Below are positions 17,200 through 26,772 of a stretch of DNA of 64,000 nucleotides, in pieces. Under the pieces are notes generated by a model. The model worked only from the letters and a program-made list of their open reading frames with translations, did no database searches and was not told the origin of the DNA. The number at the start of each line of letters is the position of its first letter. Within the stretch, counting starts at the first letter, position 1. The DNA is from Mycobacterium sp. MS1601 (GTDB taxonomy: Bacteria > Actinomycetota > Actinomycetes > Mycobacteriales > Mycobacteriaceae): NCBI RefSeq assembly GCF_001984215.1, contig NZ_CP019420.1, forward strand, positions 4,526,001-4,590,000. The letters run 5' to 3'. The position numbers and the translations under genes are program-made.

Positions 17200-18690
17200 A
17201 TGGAGATCCTCATCGGCTACGGCGGCGTCGCCGTCTTCCTCATCGTGCTGTTGGTCGTCCTGCAACGCACCAAAGGCAGCGCCGATTTCAGCGAATATGC
17301 CACGGCCGGGCGGTCTTTCGGCCCGATGTTCTCGGCGATGGCGTTTGTCAACACCTGGCTGCCCGGCACGATCTTCATCGCCTTCGCCGGCTACGCTGCC
17401 AGCGCCGGGGCCATCGGGTTCTATTTCGTGGCCTACTCGATCCTGGCGGTCGTGCTCATGTTCCTGCTGGCCAAACCCGTGCACGAGTGGGGCAGACGAT
17501 TCGACCTACGCACCCAGGCCGACCTGCTGGGCCTGCGCTACGGCTCCACGGCGGTCCGGGTGATCGCCGCCCTCATCGGTGTCATCGCCTCGTTCCCGTG
17601 GATCGTGCTCGGCATGCAGTCGCTGACCCTGGTCTTCGAGTACCTGTCTTTCGGCGCCGTGCCCGCGGCGGGGGCGGCTTTCATCGGCATCGGAGTCCTG
17701 GTCGCGCGCCAGTGGTGGACGGTGCGCCTGGGCGCCCGCGGCCTGGTGATCAGCGATTTCGTGCAGGGCATCGTCGCGTATCTGGTCGGCACCGTGCTGA
17801 TCCTCGGCCTGCTCACCTGGTTGCTGACCCACGGCCACGGTTTCGGCGAGGTCGACCCCACGTTCTTCACCCTGCCCGGGCCTGGCAGCGTCGACGGCCC
17901 GCTGTATCTGTTCTCGTTGATCGCCACCGGTGCGCTCGGCGGCTGGTGCTGGCCGGACATCTTCGTACGGCTGTTCGCCTCCAACAGCACCCACACCATC
18001 AAACGCGCTGCCGTGATGGCCTCACCGCTACTGCTGATCTTCGGCTCCTCGCTGTGCCTGCTGGCCCTGGCGGCCTCGACCTACCCCGGCGTGGCCGAGG
18101 CCCCCGACGAGGTGTGGTTCCTGACGGCCTCCATCGGCGGACCGGCGATCCTGACGCTGGCCGGGGTGTGCGTGCTGGCCGCCACCATGGGCAACGTCGG
18201 GGCCAACCTGCAGGCCCTGGGTGCGCAGATCGCCAACGACGTGGTGGGCGTGGCCCGCGGAACCCGCGTCGAAGATCCCCGCTGGGGCAAGATCTCGGTC
18301 GGCGTGCTGACGCTGCTGGCCGGTGCGGTCGCGGTGGCGACGACGGACGCGCTGTCCTCCGGCATGGTGACGCTGGCGCAGGTGTCCTATCAGGGCATCG
18401 TGCAGCTTGCGCCCACGGTGTTCCTCGGAATCTTCTGGCGCCGCGGCAATGCCACCGCCGCGGTGGCCGCGATGGTCCTCGGTTTCGGCACGGCCTGTGT
18501 GCTGCAGGTGCTCTACCCGATCGCCATCCCGGCGCTCGGCGGCCTGACCTCCGGGGTGGCCGCCCTGGCCGTCAACTTCGCCGTATACATCGTCGTGGCG
18601 TACGCCATGCCGTCGAACGCTGACGAAAAGCGGCGCGTGGACGAGCTTTTCGATTCCCTGCAGGCTCCCGAGAAGGTGGGTACCACATGA
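17200..18690 (+). CDS. Sodium:solute symporter family transporter, 496 aa
   Basis: About thirteen hydrophobic helices and the family features GRSFGPMFSAMAFVNTW near the N-terminus, GWCWPDIFVRLFAS in the middle and GIVQLAPTVFLGIFWRRGN late in the chain. A ggggagga site precedes the ATG. It is expected to import an organic solute with sodium. Its partner genes (LacI regulator upstream, deacetylase-family amidohydrolase overlapping downstream) suggest an acetylated amine or amide as substrate, as in acetylpolyamine use; this is inference. Confidence 0.88.
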   Translation: MEILIGYGGVAVFLIVLLVVLQRTKGSADFSEYATAGRSFGPMFSAMAFVNTWLPGTIFIAFAGYAASAGAIGFYFVAYSILAVVLMFLLAKPVHEWGRRFDLRTQADLLGLRYGSTAVRVIAALIGVIASFPWIVLGMQSLTLVFEYLSFGAVPAAGAAFIGIGVLVARQWWTVRLGARGLVISDFVQGIVAYLVGTVLILGLLTWLLTHGHGFGEVDPTFFTLPGPGSVDGPLYLFSLIATGALGGWCWPDIFVRLFASNSTHTIKRAAVMASPLLLIFGSSLCLLALAASTYPGVAEAPDEVWFLTASIGGPAILTLAGVCVLAATMGNVGANLQALGAQIANDVVGVARGTRVEDPRWGKISVGVLTLLAGAVAVATTDALSSGMVTLAQVSYQGIVQLAPTVFLGIFWRRGNATAAVAAMVLGFGTACVLQVLYPIAIPALGGLTSGVAALAVNFAVYIVVAYAMPSNADEKRRVDELFDSLQAPEKVGTT

Positions 18691-19795
18691 GCGCGCAACG
18701 ACGCACCGGCTACATCTGGCACGAACGCTACGCCTGGCATGACACCGGCACCCACGTCGGCATCTTCCCGGCCGGCGGTTTCAACCAGCCGCACATGACC
18801 TTCGAGAGCGCCGAGTCGAAATCCCGCATGGCCGGGCTGGTCGAGGTCTCCGGGATGATCGACGAGCTGACCCGGATCGCACCACGGACGGCCACACGCG
18901 AGGACCTGCTGCGGGTGCACGACGCCGCGTACATCGATCGCATCGAACGCGAGAGCGCCGACCGCGGCGGCGACGGGGGAGACGGCTTCACCCCGTTCGG
19001 ACCCGGGTCCTACGACATCGCCCGGCTGGCCGCCGGCGGCACCATCGCCGCCGCCGAGGCCGTCCTCACCGGCGCCGCCGACAACGCCTACGCGTTGGTG
19101 CGCCCACCCGGCCACCACGCCCGCCGCGACACGGGCATGGGCTTCTGCATCTTCTCCAACGTCTGTGTCGCCATCGAATACGCCCGTGCCCACCTCGGTG
19201 TACGGCGGGTCGCGATCGTCGACTACGACGTCCACCACGGCAACGGCGCCGAATCCATCTACTGGGACGACCCCGATGTGCTCACCATCTCCCTGCACCA
19301 GGACCGGCTCTTCCCTCAGGACACCGGCGCCGTCACCGACACCGGAGCCAGCGGCACCAACATCAACGTGCCCCTGCACGCCGGCTCGGGCAACGGGGCG
19401 TACCTCGCGGCGATCGAACGGGTCGCCGTCCCGGCCGTGACGGCGTTCCGGCCCGACATCATCTTCGTCTCCAGCGGATTCGATCCCAGTCCCGTCGACC
19501 CGCTCGGCTGCATGACCGTCACCTCGGGTGGCTTCAAGGACATGGCCGCCCTCCTGGTCACCCTGGCCGAGGACGTGTGCGGCGGCAAGATCGTCTTCTC
19601 CACGAAGGCGGCTATTCGCCGGTGCACGTACCGTTCTGCGGGCTGGCGGTGCTGGAAGCGTTGACCGGTCACGAAACCGGTGCGGTCGACCCGTTCGGGC
19701 AGAGCTTCGATGCCTCGCCGGCGCATCTGCTGCAACCGTGGCAGGACGCGGTGATCGCCCAGGCGGCGTTGATCGCCGAGGCGCTGCGGCTCTAG
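18687..19795 (+). pseudogene. Histone-deacetylase/acetylpolyamine-amidohydrolase family gene with a -1 frame break
   Basis: The first 305 codons encode a class II deacetylase-family enzyme: RPPGHHA with the His-His pair, DYDVHHGNG with the zinc ligands Asp and His, and SSGFDPSPVDPLG with the third zinc ligand. At 19599-19601 the frame breaks: one base inserted (ttctcc[c]acgaag) restores HEGGYSPVHVPFCG and the rest of the domain to the TAG at 19793. The catalytic Tyr lies in that HEGGY motif, so the protein as read (stop at 19664) would be inactive. Either a recent mutation or a sequencing error. The gene overlaps the symporter by four bases. Confidence 0.82.
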
Positions 19796-19802
19796 AGACT
19801 GG

Positions 19803-20117
19803 TCAGGGCATACCGCGACTGACGTTACCGGGCCGGGGGAGCCCCGGCGATGAGGTCGGTTGCCGGAGTCGCGCAAGCAGCGGCGCGAAGTCATCCTCGC
19901 GCCGGCAGACACGGCACCACACCTGCAGTTCGTCGAGAATCGAGGCTGAAAGCCCAACCTGGGCGCGCAGAGCCACATGCAGGAGGCGACGAATGGCCGC
20001 TGAATGGTGCGCGCTGCCCAGGTTCATGTACACCACGGCGCGGTCCTCGACGGTCAGATGCTGGTTCAGGGCGTCGGCGAGTTCCCACGCGATCTGATGT
20101 TCTGTTGTTGCGCTTAT
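19803..20117 (-). CDS. Hypothetical protein, about 104 aa, with a non-standard apparent start
   Basis: A soluble helical frame (ELADALNQHLTVEDRAVVYMNLG, RRLLHVALRAQVGLSASI) that looks coding throughout. The only standard start (GTG at 20036) would cut into the middle of a helix. A ribosome binding site-like gagg stands 8 nt before an ATA codon at 20117 (ATA AGC GCA), where ATG would be expected; an in-frame stop lies just upstream. ATA initiation, an ATG-to-ATA change or a base error are all possible. Function unknown. It ends 7 bases from the deacetylase gene. Confidence 0.42.
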   Translation of the reverse strand: MSATTEHQIAWELADALNQHLTVEDRAVVYMNLGSAHHSAAIRRLLHVALRAQVGLSASILDELQVWCRVCRREDDFAPLLARLRQPTSSPGLPRPGNVSRGMP

Positions 20118-20136
20118 GCCGCACCACCTCTACGCA

Positions 20137-21732
20137 TCATTGAACGCGCTTGCCCTGACCTTGCCAGGCGCGCTCGCGCAGCAGATACTTCTGCGTCTTG
20201 CCGGTAGACGTCTTCGGCAGCTCGCCGAAGATGACGTGCTTGGGCGCCTTGAAACGTGCAATCGTGGCTTTGACGTGATCGATGATCTCATCGGCGGTGG
20301 CTTCACAGCCGGGTTTGAGTGCGACGTGGGCAGCCGGAACTTCGCCCCACTGCGCATCAGGAAACGCGATCACCGCGACTTCGAGGACGGCGGGGTGCTC
20401 CATGATCGCCTGCTCGACTTCCACCGAGGCAATGTTCTCTCCGCCTGAGATGATGACGTCTTTACTGCGATCACGCAGTTCGATGTACCCGTCGGGATGG
20501 CGTACGCCCAGATCGCCGGTGCGGAACCAGCCGTCGGGGGCCGCCGCCTCGGTGGCGGCTGGGTCATGCAGATACCCGACCATCACGTTGTTGCCCCGCA
20601 ACGCGATCTCGCCGGTGGTCGCGCCATCGGAGGGCACATCTGTGCCGTCGTCGGCGAGCACACGGATCTCGCAGGAGATCATGTTCGCCACACCCTGACG
20701 GGCTTTGATCTTTGCGCGCGCTTCCAGATCCAGTTCGTCCCACTCGGGTCTCCAATCGCAGATGGCCGCGGGCCCGTAGGTTTCGGTCAGTCCATACAGA
20801 TGGGTGACGTCGAATCCGAGTGCCGACATCCGGCGCAGGATGGCCGGCGACGGCGGCGCACCGCCGGTGGCGATCCGCACCGGTGTGCCGTCGATGGTGT
20901 CTGCCTCGGGCGCGTGGGCGATCATGGACAGCACGGTGGGGGCGCCGTTGAGGTGAGTGACGCCCTGTCGCCTGATCAGTCGCCAGATCTCTGAGGGCTC
21001 GACCTTGCGCAAGCACACATGGGTGGCGGCCGCGGCGGTGACTGCCCACGGGAAACACCAGCCGTTGCAATGGAACATCGGCAGGGTCCACAGGTAGACC
21101 GCAGAGGGGGACAGACCCGTGTGTCCGACCATCGCCAATGCCTGAAGATAGGCGCCGCGGTGAGAGTACATCACTCCCTTCGGTTTTCCCGTGGTTCCCG
21201 AGGTGTAGTTGACAGACAGCAATGCCAGCTCGTCGACCGGGGCGCGTTGCAGCGGGGAAGCTGCCGACAACATCTGCTCGTAGTCACTTTGCTGATCATC
21301 ACCGGCCTGTACCAGTAGCGGTGAAGCGCTCATCTGCCCTCGCACCTGCTCGACAACCTCAGCGAAGACCGGATCGTAGATCAGTACGGAGGCCTCGGAA
21401 TGGCCCAACATGTACGCAATTTCGGGTGCCGAGAGCCGGGTGTTGAGCGCGATCAGGGGCGAACCGGACCACGGCACACCGAAATGCGCTTCGAGCAGAA
21501 CATGCGAGTTGGGCGCCAGAACGGCGACCGGACGTCCAGTCGACAGCTGCGCCAGCCCGCCCGCCAGTTGCGCCGACCGCTGGTGCAGCTGTTCGTAGGT
21601 CCAGCTGAGTTCACCGTCCACCACGGCCACACGGTCCCCATGACAGGCGGCCGCGCGATCGAGGTATGCGGTGGGAGTCAGTGGTTCGTAACTCATCGAC
21701 GTGTGTTGCGCTGATTGCTTGTTGGCGCTCAT
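20137..21732 (-). CDS. AMP-binding acyl-CoA synthetase, 531 aa
   Basis: The adenylation signature YTSGTTGKPKG, the GLTETYGP core, GWFRTGDLG and the C-terminal lysine motif PKTSTGKTQK are all present, so the enzyme should form an acyl-AMP and then acyl-CoA. Overall length and motifs resemble the medium-chain or methylmercaptopropionate-type ligases (AlkK/DmdB-like). The start is the ATG at 21732 with a gaggga site upstream. It is divergent from the E1-E2 pair. The true acid substrate is unknown. Confidence 0.88.
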   Translation of the reverse strand: MSANKQSAQHTSMSYEPLTPTAYLDRAAACHGDRVAVVDGELSWTYEQLHQRSAQLAGGLAQLSTGRPVAVLAPNSHVLLEAHFGVPWSGSPLIALNTRLSAPEIAYMLGHSEASVLIYDPVFAEVVEQVRGQMSASPLLVQAGDDQQSDYEQMLSAASPLQRAPVDELALLSVNYTSGTTGKPKGVMYSHRGAYLQALAMVGHTGLSPSAVYLWTLPMFHCNGWCFPWAVTAAAATHVCLRKVEPSEIWRLIRRQGVTHLNGAPTVLSMIAHAPEADTIDGTPVRIATGGAPPSPAILRRMSALGFDVTHLYGLTETYGPAAICDWRPEWDELDLEARAKIKARQGVANMISCEIRVLADDGTDVPSDGATTGEIALRGNNVMVGYLHDPAATEAAAPDGWFRTGDLGVRHPDGYIELRDRSKDVIISGGENIASVEVEQAIMEHPAVLEVAVIAFPDAQWGEVPAAHVALKPGCEATADEIIDHVKATIARFKAPKHVIFGELPKTSTGKTQKYLLRERAWQGQGKRVQ

Positions 21733-22271
21733 CGCGGCGTCCCTCCTCGGGGCTGAATCTTTCGAATCCTCGTCGTCCCCTGATGGCAGGTGCCCACACC
21801 AGGGAGAGGGGTGTAACCCAGTCAACACGGTTGTGGCCCTGTCGCACAATGGGTGTGGATGCCGTCGCGCATTCTGCCCAGTGCAAGCGCGCATTCCGGC
21901 GTGCCGGTGGGCAGATCGCTCAGCCCTGGGTACGGGGACACCGGCGTCCGGCACCCTGTCTTGTTGATCGTCGCTTCGAGCGCGTTGATGCGCCGTCCGT
22001 TGGTCACAATGCACAGTCTGATCGGCGTCGCGCGTTTGAAGATGAGCAGATTGCATTGACGGACGAGCATGCCTTGCGCATACGTGACGTCGGTGGTCCA
22101 CTATCGATGGTCTTTTGCACACGCGGACCGTGACTCGGGTGGCGGTACACCACCACCGCGCTGGGCCTCTCTCACCCAGGGAACCCGCGCGACTACGCGG
22201 TCGCAGACTCATGACCTGAGTCCAGTGCAGCAACTCCTGTCACACCCCACGCTCACCGACGAGGACCCTTG
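21733..22271. other. Divergent intergenic region without genes
   Basis: About 540 bases between the acyl-CoA ligase and the E1 gene. Several small dyads are visible (for example gactca-tgacc-tgagtc at about 22208-22224 and ctggg-ccctctcaccc-type pairs), and a ttgacg hexamer at 22056, but no clear full promoter. The 16-bp operator found at the neighbouring TetR regulon was looked for and not seen here. Confidence 0.5.
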
Positions 22272-24611
22272 ATGCCCGGCAACACCGCAGTGCTGCGCAC
22301 TGCACACCATGTTGACAGCCCCCATACCACGCTGCGCGAGATCGAACAGCGAGTGTTGTGGTTGTCCACCGCGATCATTCACCACGCCAACCGAATTCGC
22401 CCCAACACCAGCGGACTGAAGGTAGGTGGGCATCAGGCATCCAGTGCGTCGATGGCGACGATCATGACGTCGCTGTGGTTCGAGCAGCTGCAACCAGGCG
22501 ACCGGGTGTCGGTCAAACCGCATGCCTCACCAGTGCTGCACGGAATCAACTACCTCCTGGGTGAACTCGATGTGTCGTATTTGCCGCGGCTTCGTGAGTT
22601 CGGCGGACTGCAGTCCTATCCGAGCCGCACCAAAGACCCGGACCCGGTCGACTACTCGACCGGCTCGGTGGGAATCGGTGCCACGGCGCCGATCTGGGGC
22701 GCGATCGCGCGCCGATACGTCGACTCCCAGATCGGCGCAGTTGGTAAGGGCAGGCAGTATTCGCTCGTCGGCGATGCCGAACTGGATGAAGGTGCGGTCT
22801 GGGAGGCCGTCCTCGACCCTACGGTGGCTGATCTCGGCGAGATTGTCTGGATCATCGACCTGAATCGTCAGTCGTTGGACCGGGTGGTGCCCAATATCGC
22901 TGCCGGGCGGCTGGAGACAATGTTCACCGCGGCGGGCTGGCAGGTGATCACGGTGAAGTTCGGTGCCTTGCTGGAGTCGCTGTTCACCCGTTCCGGCGGT
23001 TCCGCCCTGCGCACCCGAATCCTCGACATGCCCAATCCCGAGTATCAGCGCCTCTTGCGGTGTGCCGCAGAGGAACTCCGCCAGCGGCTACCGGGAACGG
23101 GCCCGGACGCGCCGGCCATCGCCGCACTGGTGGCCGAGCTCGAGGATGCGGAACTACTCGAGGCGATACGCAATCTCGGCGGCCACGATCTCGTTGCGCT
23201 GCGCGAAGCGTACGCGCGAATCGACGACACTCGGCCGACGGCCATCATTGCCTACACCATCAAAGGCCGTGGGCTTCCCACTCAGGGGCACCCGCAGAAT
23301 CACTCCTCATTGCTCACGACGGAGCAGTATGAGCAGCTGGCCGTGGACTTGGGCATCGACGTCGGCAATCCCTGGCCTCGATTCGATCCCGAGACCGCCG
23401 CGGGTCGCCTCTGCATGCAAACGGCGCACCGTCTCAAACGTGAACCGGTGCAGCTGATGACGCCACCGCCCATACCGGGAGACTTGGGACGCACTCCGTC
23501 GGGGACGGCGACCACCCAGGCCGCGCTGGGCCGGGTGCTGCTCGACTTGAGCCGCCAGTCTCCGGAAGCTGCCAAACGGGTCGTGACCGTCAGCCCCGAT
23601 GTCAGTTCGACGACCAACCTGGCCGGCTGGCTGAACAAGGTCGGTGTCTGGTCCCCGAGTGAGCGTCGCAACTGGTTCGACGATGACCCGGAGACGATCA
23701 TGCACTGGCGGGAGAAACCGACCGGGCAACACATGGAACTCGGCATCGCCGAAACCAATCTCGTCGGACTCATGAGCGAACTCGGCGCAACGTGGAGCCG
23801 GTGGGGACAGCCGCTGCTGCCCATCGGCGTGCTTTACGACCCGTTTGTCGAGCGCGCGCTGGAACCCTGGTCGTACGGGATTTATGCAGGGGGGCAGTCC
23901 ATTCTGGTTGGTACCCCGTCCGGCGTCACGTTGGCCGCCGAGGGCGGAGCCCACCAATCGATCAAGACGCCCTCCATCGGTCTGGAGCAACCGGGCTGTG
24001 TCAGTTATGAGCCGGCTTTCGCCATCGATGTCGAATGGACGCTGTTGTCGTGCATCGGACGCATCGGCCGTCCCGACGGCACATCGGCTTACATCCGGTT
24101 GTCCACCCGCCCGGTGGACCAGTTGCTGGCCGCAGTACCCGTCGACCCCGCCGGACGGCAGCGCCGACGCCGCCACGTGCTGGCCGGAGGTTACGTGCTG
24201 CGCAAGGCCGCCAGCCCCGGGTTGACGCTGGTCGGTATGGGCGCGGTGATGACCGAGACCTTGGCCGCCGCCGAGCGCCGGGCGCAGCACGGTGTTGATG
24301 CCGATGTCGTGTGTGTCACCAGCCCGGGCCTTCTGTACGAGGCGCTGCAGGCCCGGCAGGGGCGCGGCGACGGACCCACCTGGATTCTGGATCAGCTTTT
24401 CCCGGCTGGCCGAGCTGCACCGATGCTCAGCGTCCTCGACGGTCACCCACACACGTTGGCGTTCCTGCCCGCCATCAACGGTGTACCGGGAGTTCAGCTG
24501 GGCGTCAGTCGATTCGGTCAGGTCGGCTCCCTGCAAGAGGTGTACCGATATCACGGAATCGATACCGACAGCATTGTGGGCGCCGCATTCGATCTCGTCG
24601 GGACGGTCTGA
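22272..24611 (+). CDS. AceE-like homodimeric 2-oxoacid dehydrogenase E1, 779 aa
   Basis: Transketolase-fold thiamine pyrophosphate enzyme. Similarity to homodimeric pyruvate dehydrogenase E1 is seen in GGHQASSASMATIM near residue 54, the TPP-binding region VGDAELDEGAVWEA...IIDLNRQSLD (AceE has GDGEMDEPES...CNLQRLDG), and the transketolase segment GMGAVMTETLAAAERRA late in the chain. It is about 110-150 residues shorter than classical AceE. The ATG at 22272 follows a gagg site (TTG at 22269 is an alternative). It is followed at once by an E2 gene; no E3 is in the window. Substrate uncertain; a 2-oxoacid made in a local catabolic pathway is plausible. Confidence 0.85.
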   Translation: MPGNTAVLRTAHHVDSPHTTLREIEQRVLWLSTAIIHHANRIRPNTSGLKVGGHQASSASMATIMTSLWFEQLQPGDRVSVKPHASPVLHGINYLLGELDVSYLPRLREFGGLQSYPSRTKDPDPVDYSTGSVGIGATAPIWGAIARRYVDSQIGAVGKGRQYSLVGDAELDEGAVWEAVLDPTVADLGEIVWIIDLNRQSLDRVVPNIAAGRLETMFTAAGWQVITVKFGALLESLFTRSGGSALRTRILDMPNPEYQRLLRCAAEELRQRLPGTGPDAPAIAALVAELEDAELLEAIRNLGGHDLVALREAYARIDDTRPTAIIAYTIKGRGLPTQGHPQNHSSLLTTEQYEQLAVDLGIDVGNPWPRFDPETAAGRLCMQTAHRLKREPVQLMTPPPIPGDLGRTPSGTATTQAALGRVLLDLSRQSPEAAKRVVTVSPDVSSTTNLAGWLNKVGVWSPSERRNWFDDDPETIMHWREKPTGQHMELGIAETNLVGLMSELGATWSRWGQPLLPIGVLYDPFVERALEPWSYGIYAGGQSILVGTPSGVTLAAEGGAHQSIKTPSIGLEQPGCVSYEPAFAIDVEWTLLSCIGRIGRPDGTSAYIRLSTRPVDQLLAAVPVDPAGRQRRRRHVLAGGYVLRKAASPGLTLVGMGAVMTETLAAAERRAQHGVDADVVCVTSPGLLYEALQARQGRGDGPTWILDQLFPAGRAAPMLSVLDGHPHTLAFLPAINGVPGVQLGVSRFGQVGSLQEVYRYHGIDTDSIVGAAFDLVGTV

Positions 24612-24612
24612 C

Positions 24613-25692
24613 ATGACTGCAGCGGAAAATGCCATCGCCGTGCCACTGCCCAGCCTGGGTGAGGCTGTCACCGAGGCGACGATCACACGCTGGCTCAAAG
24701 CCGTGGGTGACTACGTGGAGGTCGACGAACCACTGCTCGAAGTGTCGACCGACAAGGTGGACACCGAGATCACGGCTCCGGCGGCCGGCGTCCTGATGGA
24801 GGTCATCGAACCCGAGGACGCTGTTGTGGCCGTGGGTGCCATCGTCGCCACTCTCGGGGTCTCCGCACCGTCGACTCCGAATCCGCAGACGACGACTCCT
24901 CCCGTCGCAACTCAGCCCCCGCCTGTGCCCGAAGCAGCGGACTCGGTGATGCCCGCGCCCACGGAGTCGTCGACATCGGAGATCGACGCCGGCGGTGAAG
25001 GCAACCGGGTGGAAAAGCTGCCGCGGATTCGCCGGACGATCGCACGTCGGATGGTCGAATCACTGCAGACCGCAGCCCAATTGACCACCGTTGTGGAGGC
25101 GGACCTGACGGTGATCGCGGCCCGCCGCGCGCAGATGAAACAGGAGTTCTTCGAACGCACCGGCTCCCGGCTGTCCTATCTGCCCTTCATCGTGGTGGCC
25201 GCGGTGGACGCTCTTGTCGAGCACCCCATCATCAATGCCACGGTCGACGCCGACTGTTCTGAGGTGACCTATCACGGCTCCGTGCACCTGGGGGTGGCAG
25301 TGGACAGCCCCAAGGGGCTGATGGTGCCGGTCATCTGCGATGCCCAGCACAAGGATGTCGTGGAGATGGGTGCAGCTATCGCGACTGCAGCCGCAGCCGT
25401 GCGCGACGGCTCCATACGGCCCGACGAGTTGAGCGGTGGCACCTTCACGATCACCAACACCGGCAGCCGCGGGGCACTGTTCGACACTCCCATCATCAAC
25501 CAGCCCCAGTCGGCAATCCTCGGCATCGGTGCTGCCACTCAACGCCTGGTACCCGAGCATGACGCCGACGGTGCACTCCTGATCCGAGCTCGGACCATGG
25601 CGTATCTGTCACTGACATACGACCACCGGCTCATCGACGGTGCCGATGCGGCGCGGTATCTGACCGCGGTCCGGGCACGGCTGGAGCAATGA
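24613..25692 (+). CDS. Dihydrolipoamide acyltransferase (E2) lacking the subunit-binding domain, 359 aa
   Basis: An N-terminal lipoyl domain (residues 8-80) carries the lipoyl lysine K48 in STDKVDTEI. A Thr/Pro linker follows (about 85-130), then the catalytic domain begins directly at LPRIRRTIARRM and ends with the active-site motif YDHRLIDG (His338, Asp342). The usual peripheral subunit-binding domain, which holds E1 and E3, is missing. The ATG at 24613 starts right after the E1 stop. The pair should transfer an acyl group from a 2-oxoacid to CoA, with E3 from elsewhere. Confidence 0.88.
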   Translation: MTAAENAIAVPLPSLGEAVTEATITRWLKAVGDYVEVDEPLLEVSTDKVDTEITAPAAGVLMEVIEPEDAVVAVGAIVATLGVSAPSTPNPQTTTPPVATQPPPVPEAADSVMPAPTESSTSEIDAGGEGNRVEKLPRIRRTIARRMVESLQTAAQLTTVVEADLTVIAARRAQMKQEFFERTGSRLSYLPFIVVAAVDALVEHPIINATVDADCSEVTYHGSVHLGVAVDSPKGLMVPVICDAQHKDVVEMGAAIATAAAAVRDGSIRPDELSGGTFTITNTGSRGALFDTPIINQPQSAILGIGAATQRLVPEHDADGALLIRARTMAYLSLTYDHRLIDGADAARYLTAVRARLEQ

Positions 25693-25714
25693 CCGTGCGC
25701 CGGCCGCGCCGTGC

Positions 25715-26338
25715 TCACGTAGCTTCGGTTGGCCTCGGCGGCTGGTCGGACGCTGTGAGCGCGTTGTACGCCGCGGTGGACATCGTGGTGAGGATCGTGT
25801 TGTGGTCCAGGCCCTTGTGCAGTGTCGCAGCGGCATTGAGCATGGAGAAGACGCTCTGGGTCAGAAGTCGTACCGCTGGCTCGGACAAGTCCGGGCGAAG
25901 CCGTGTCACCACCGAGATCCATTCCTCGGCATAGAGATTCATGGAGCGGCGAATGCGACGACGGTCGGCTTCGGGAAACGAGTGCTCGTTCTTGAGGAAA
26001 ATGAGCGGAGTCGGCGGTCCCTCCAAGACGCTGTGGATATGGAAGTCCACCATGGCCGTCAGGGTCGTATGCGGGTCGGTATCCGCCTCGGCGGCCTTTC
26101 GCGCGAACTCGTGAAGCGCACCGATCGGGTCTTCCACGACGGCGATGAGCAGAGCTTGTTTGTTCCGGAAGTGGCGATAGAGACCGGGTGCGGAGATTCC
26201 TGCTTTCGCACACAGCATTTCGACGGTGACCGAGTCGTAGGGGTGCTCGATGAATAGGTCCGCAGCCACCTTCAGCAACAGCTCTCGACGAGAACCGTTC
26301 GCGCGGGGCGACTTGGCTGGGGGGCGGTCTGCAGTCAT
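25715..26338 (-). CDS. TetR-family transcriptional regulator, 207 aa
   Basis: Helix-turn-helix TVEMLCAKAGISAPGLYRHFRNKQALL at about residues 40-66 identifies a TetR regulator; the rest is a helical ligand domain with hydrophobic and aromatic residues. The ATG at 26338 is used; a GTG nine bases upstream is also possible, and no strong ribosome binding site separates them. It is convergent with the E2 gene and divergent from the FadD-type ligase, whose promoter carries a dyad found at two more promoters in the region. It is the natural candidate for the repressor of that regulon; its ligand is probably an acyl-CoA or the pathway substrate. Confidence 0.85.
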   Translation of the reverse strand: MTADRPPAKSPRANGSRRELLLKVAADLFIEHPYDSVTVEMLCAKAGISAPGLYRHFRNKQALLIAVVEDPIGALHEFARKAAEADTDPHTTLTAMVDFHIHSVLEGPPTPLIFLKNEHSFPEADRRRIRRSMNLYAEEWISVVTRLRPDLSEPAVRLLTQSVFSMLNAAATLHKGLDHNTILTTMSTAAYNALTASDQPPRPTEAT

Positions 26339-26494
26339 GGCAATCACGATATCGAGTAATGGTTGTTAAATTCTGCGATCACGATCCGCAGCGGGAAAGA
26401 GGCGCCTGCGCGTGCGGTCACTGGGTCACGATTGCTGCCTGAGCAGCCCCTATTTTCTTCCAAACTTGCACTGATCCTGTTTCGAGACTGATGA
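26339..26494. other. Upstream region of the TetR gene
   Basis: Noncoding. Together with the promoter entry and the leader that follow it makes a 434-base divergent intergenic region. An AT-rich segment (ggttgttaaattctg at about 26361-26375) is the likeliest place for the TetR promoter, but no consensus pair was assigned. Confidence 0.45.
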
Positions 26495-26537
26495 TTGACA
26501 AAGCGCATCCGGCCACTCTACGTTAATATGTGTTCAC
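26495..26537 (+). promoter_or_regulatory. Promoter with overlapping 16-bp dyad operator (site A)
   Basis: -35 TTGACA at 26495-26500, 18-base spacer, -10 TACGTT at 26519-26524. The dyad GTTAATATGTGTTCAC at 26522-26537 overlaps the -10 and covers the expected start of transcription. The same element, in the same position relative to -35 and -10, is found at 34.6 and 36.7 kb. The transcript would have a leader of about 240 bases before the ligase gene, in which no gene was seen. Confidence 0.82.
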
Positions 26538-26772
26538 ATCGCAGGCTTCTGCCCGCCGGAGTCCGCTGATGTCCGGCGATACCCGCCGCGAACAAGTCCG
26601 TGACCCCCGAAATTCGGAATGCCTGTGCGATGTGGCCGGCATTCTGGGCCCATCGGACGAAGATACGCAATGAAGCGAATGCCCTGAACCGTGAAAAGCC
26701 GGCGGATGACGACAGACGACTGTGCGGTTCTCCGGCGGTGAATTGAACAACTCTGACTGAGGAACTGGACTG

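Noticed and set aside
21733..22271. Short open frames on both strands between the CoA ligase and E1 genes
   Set aside because: Rich in Arg, Cys and His, without ribosome binding sites or motifs; treated as noncoding.
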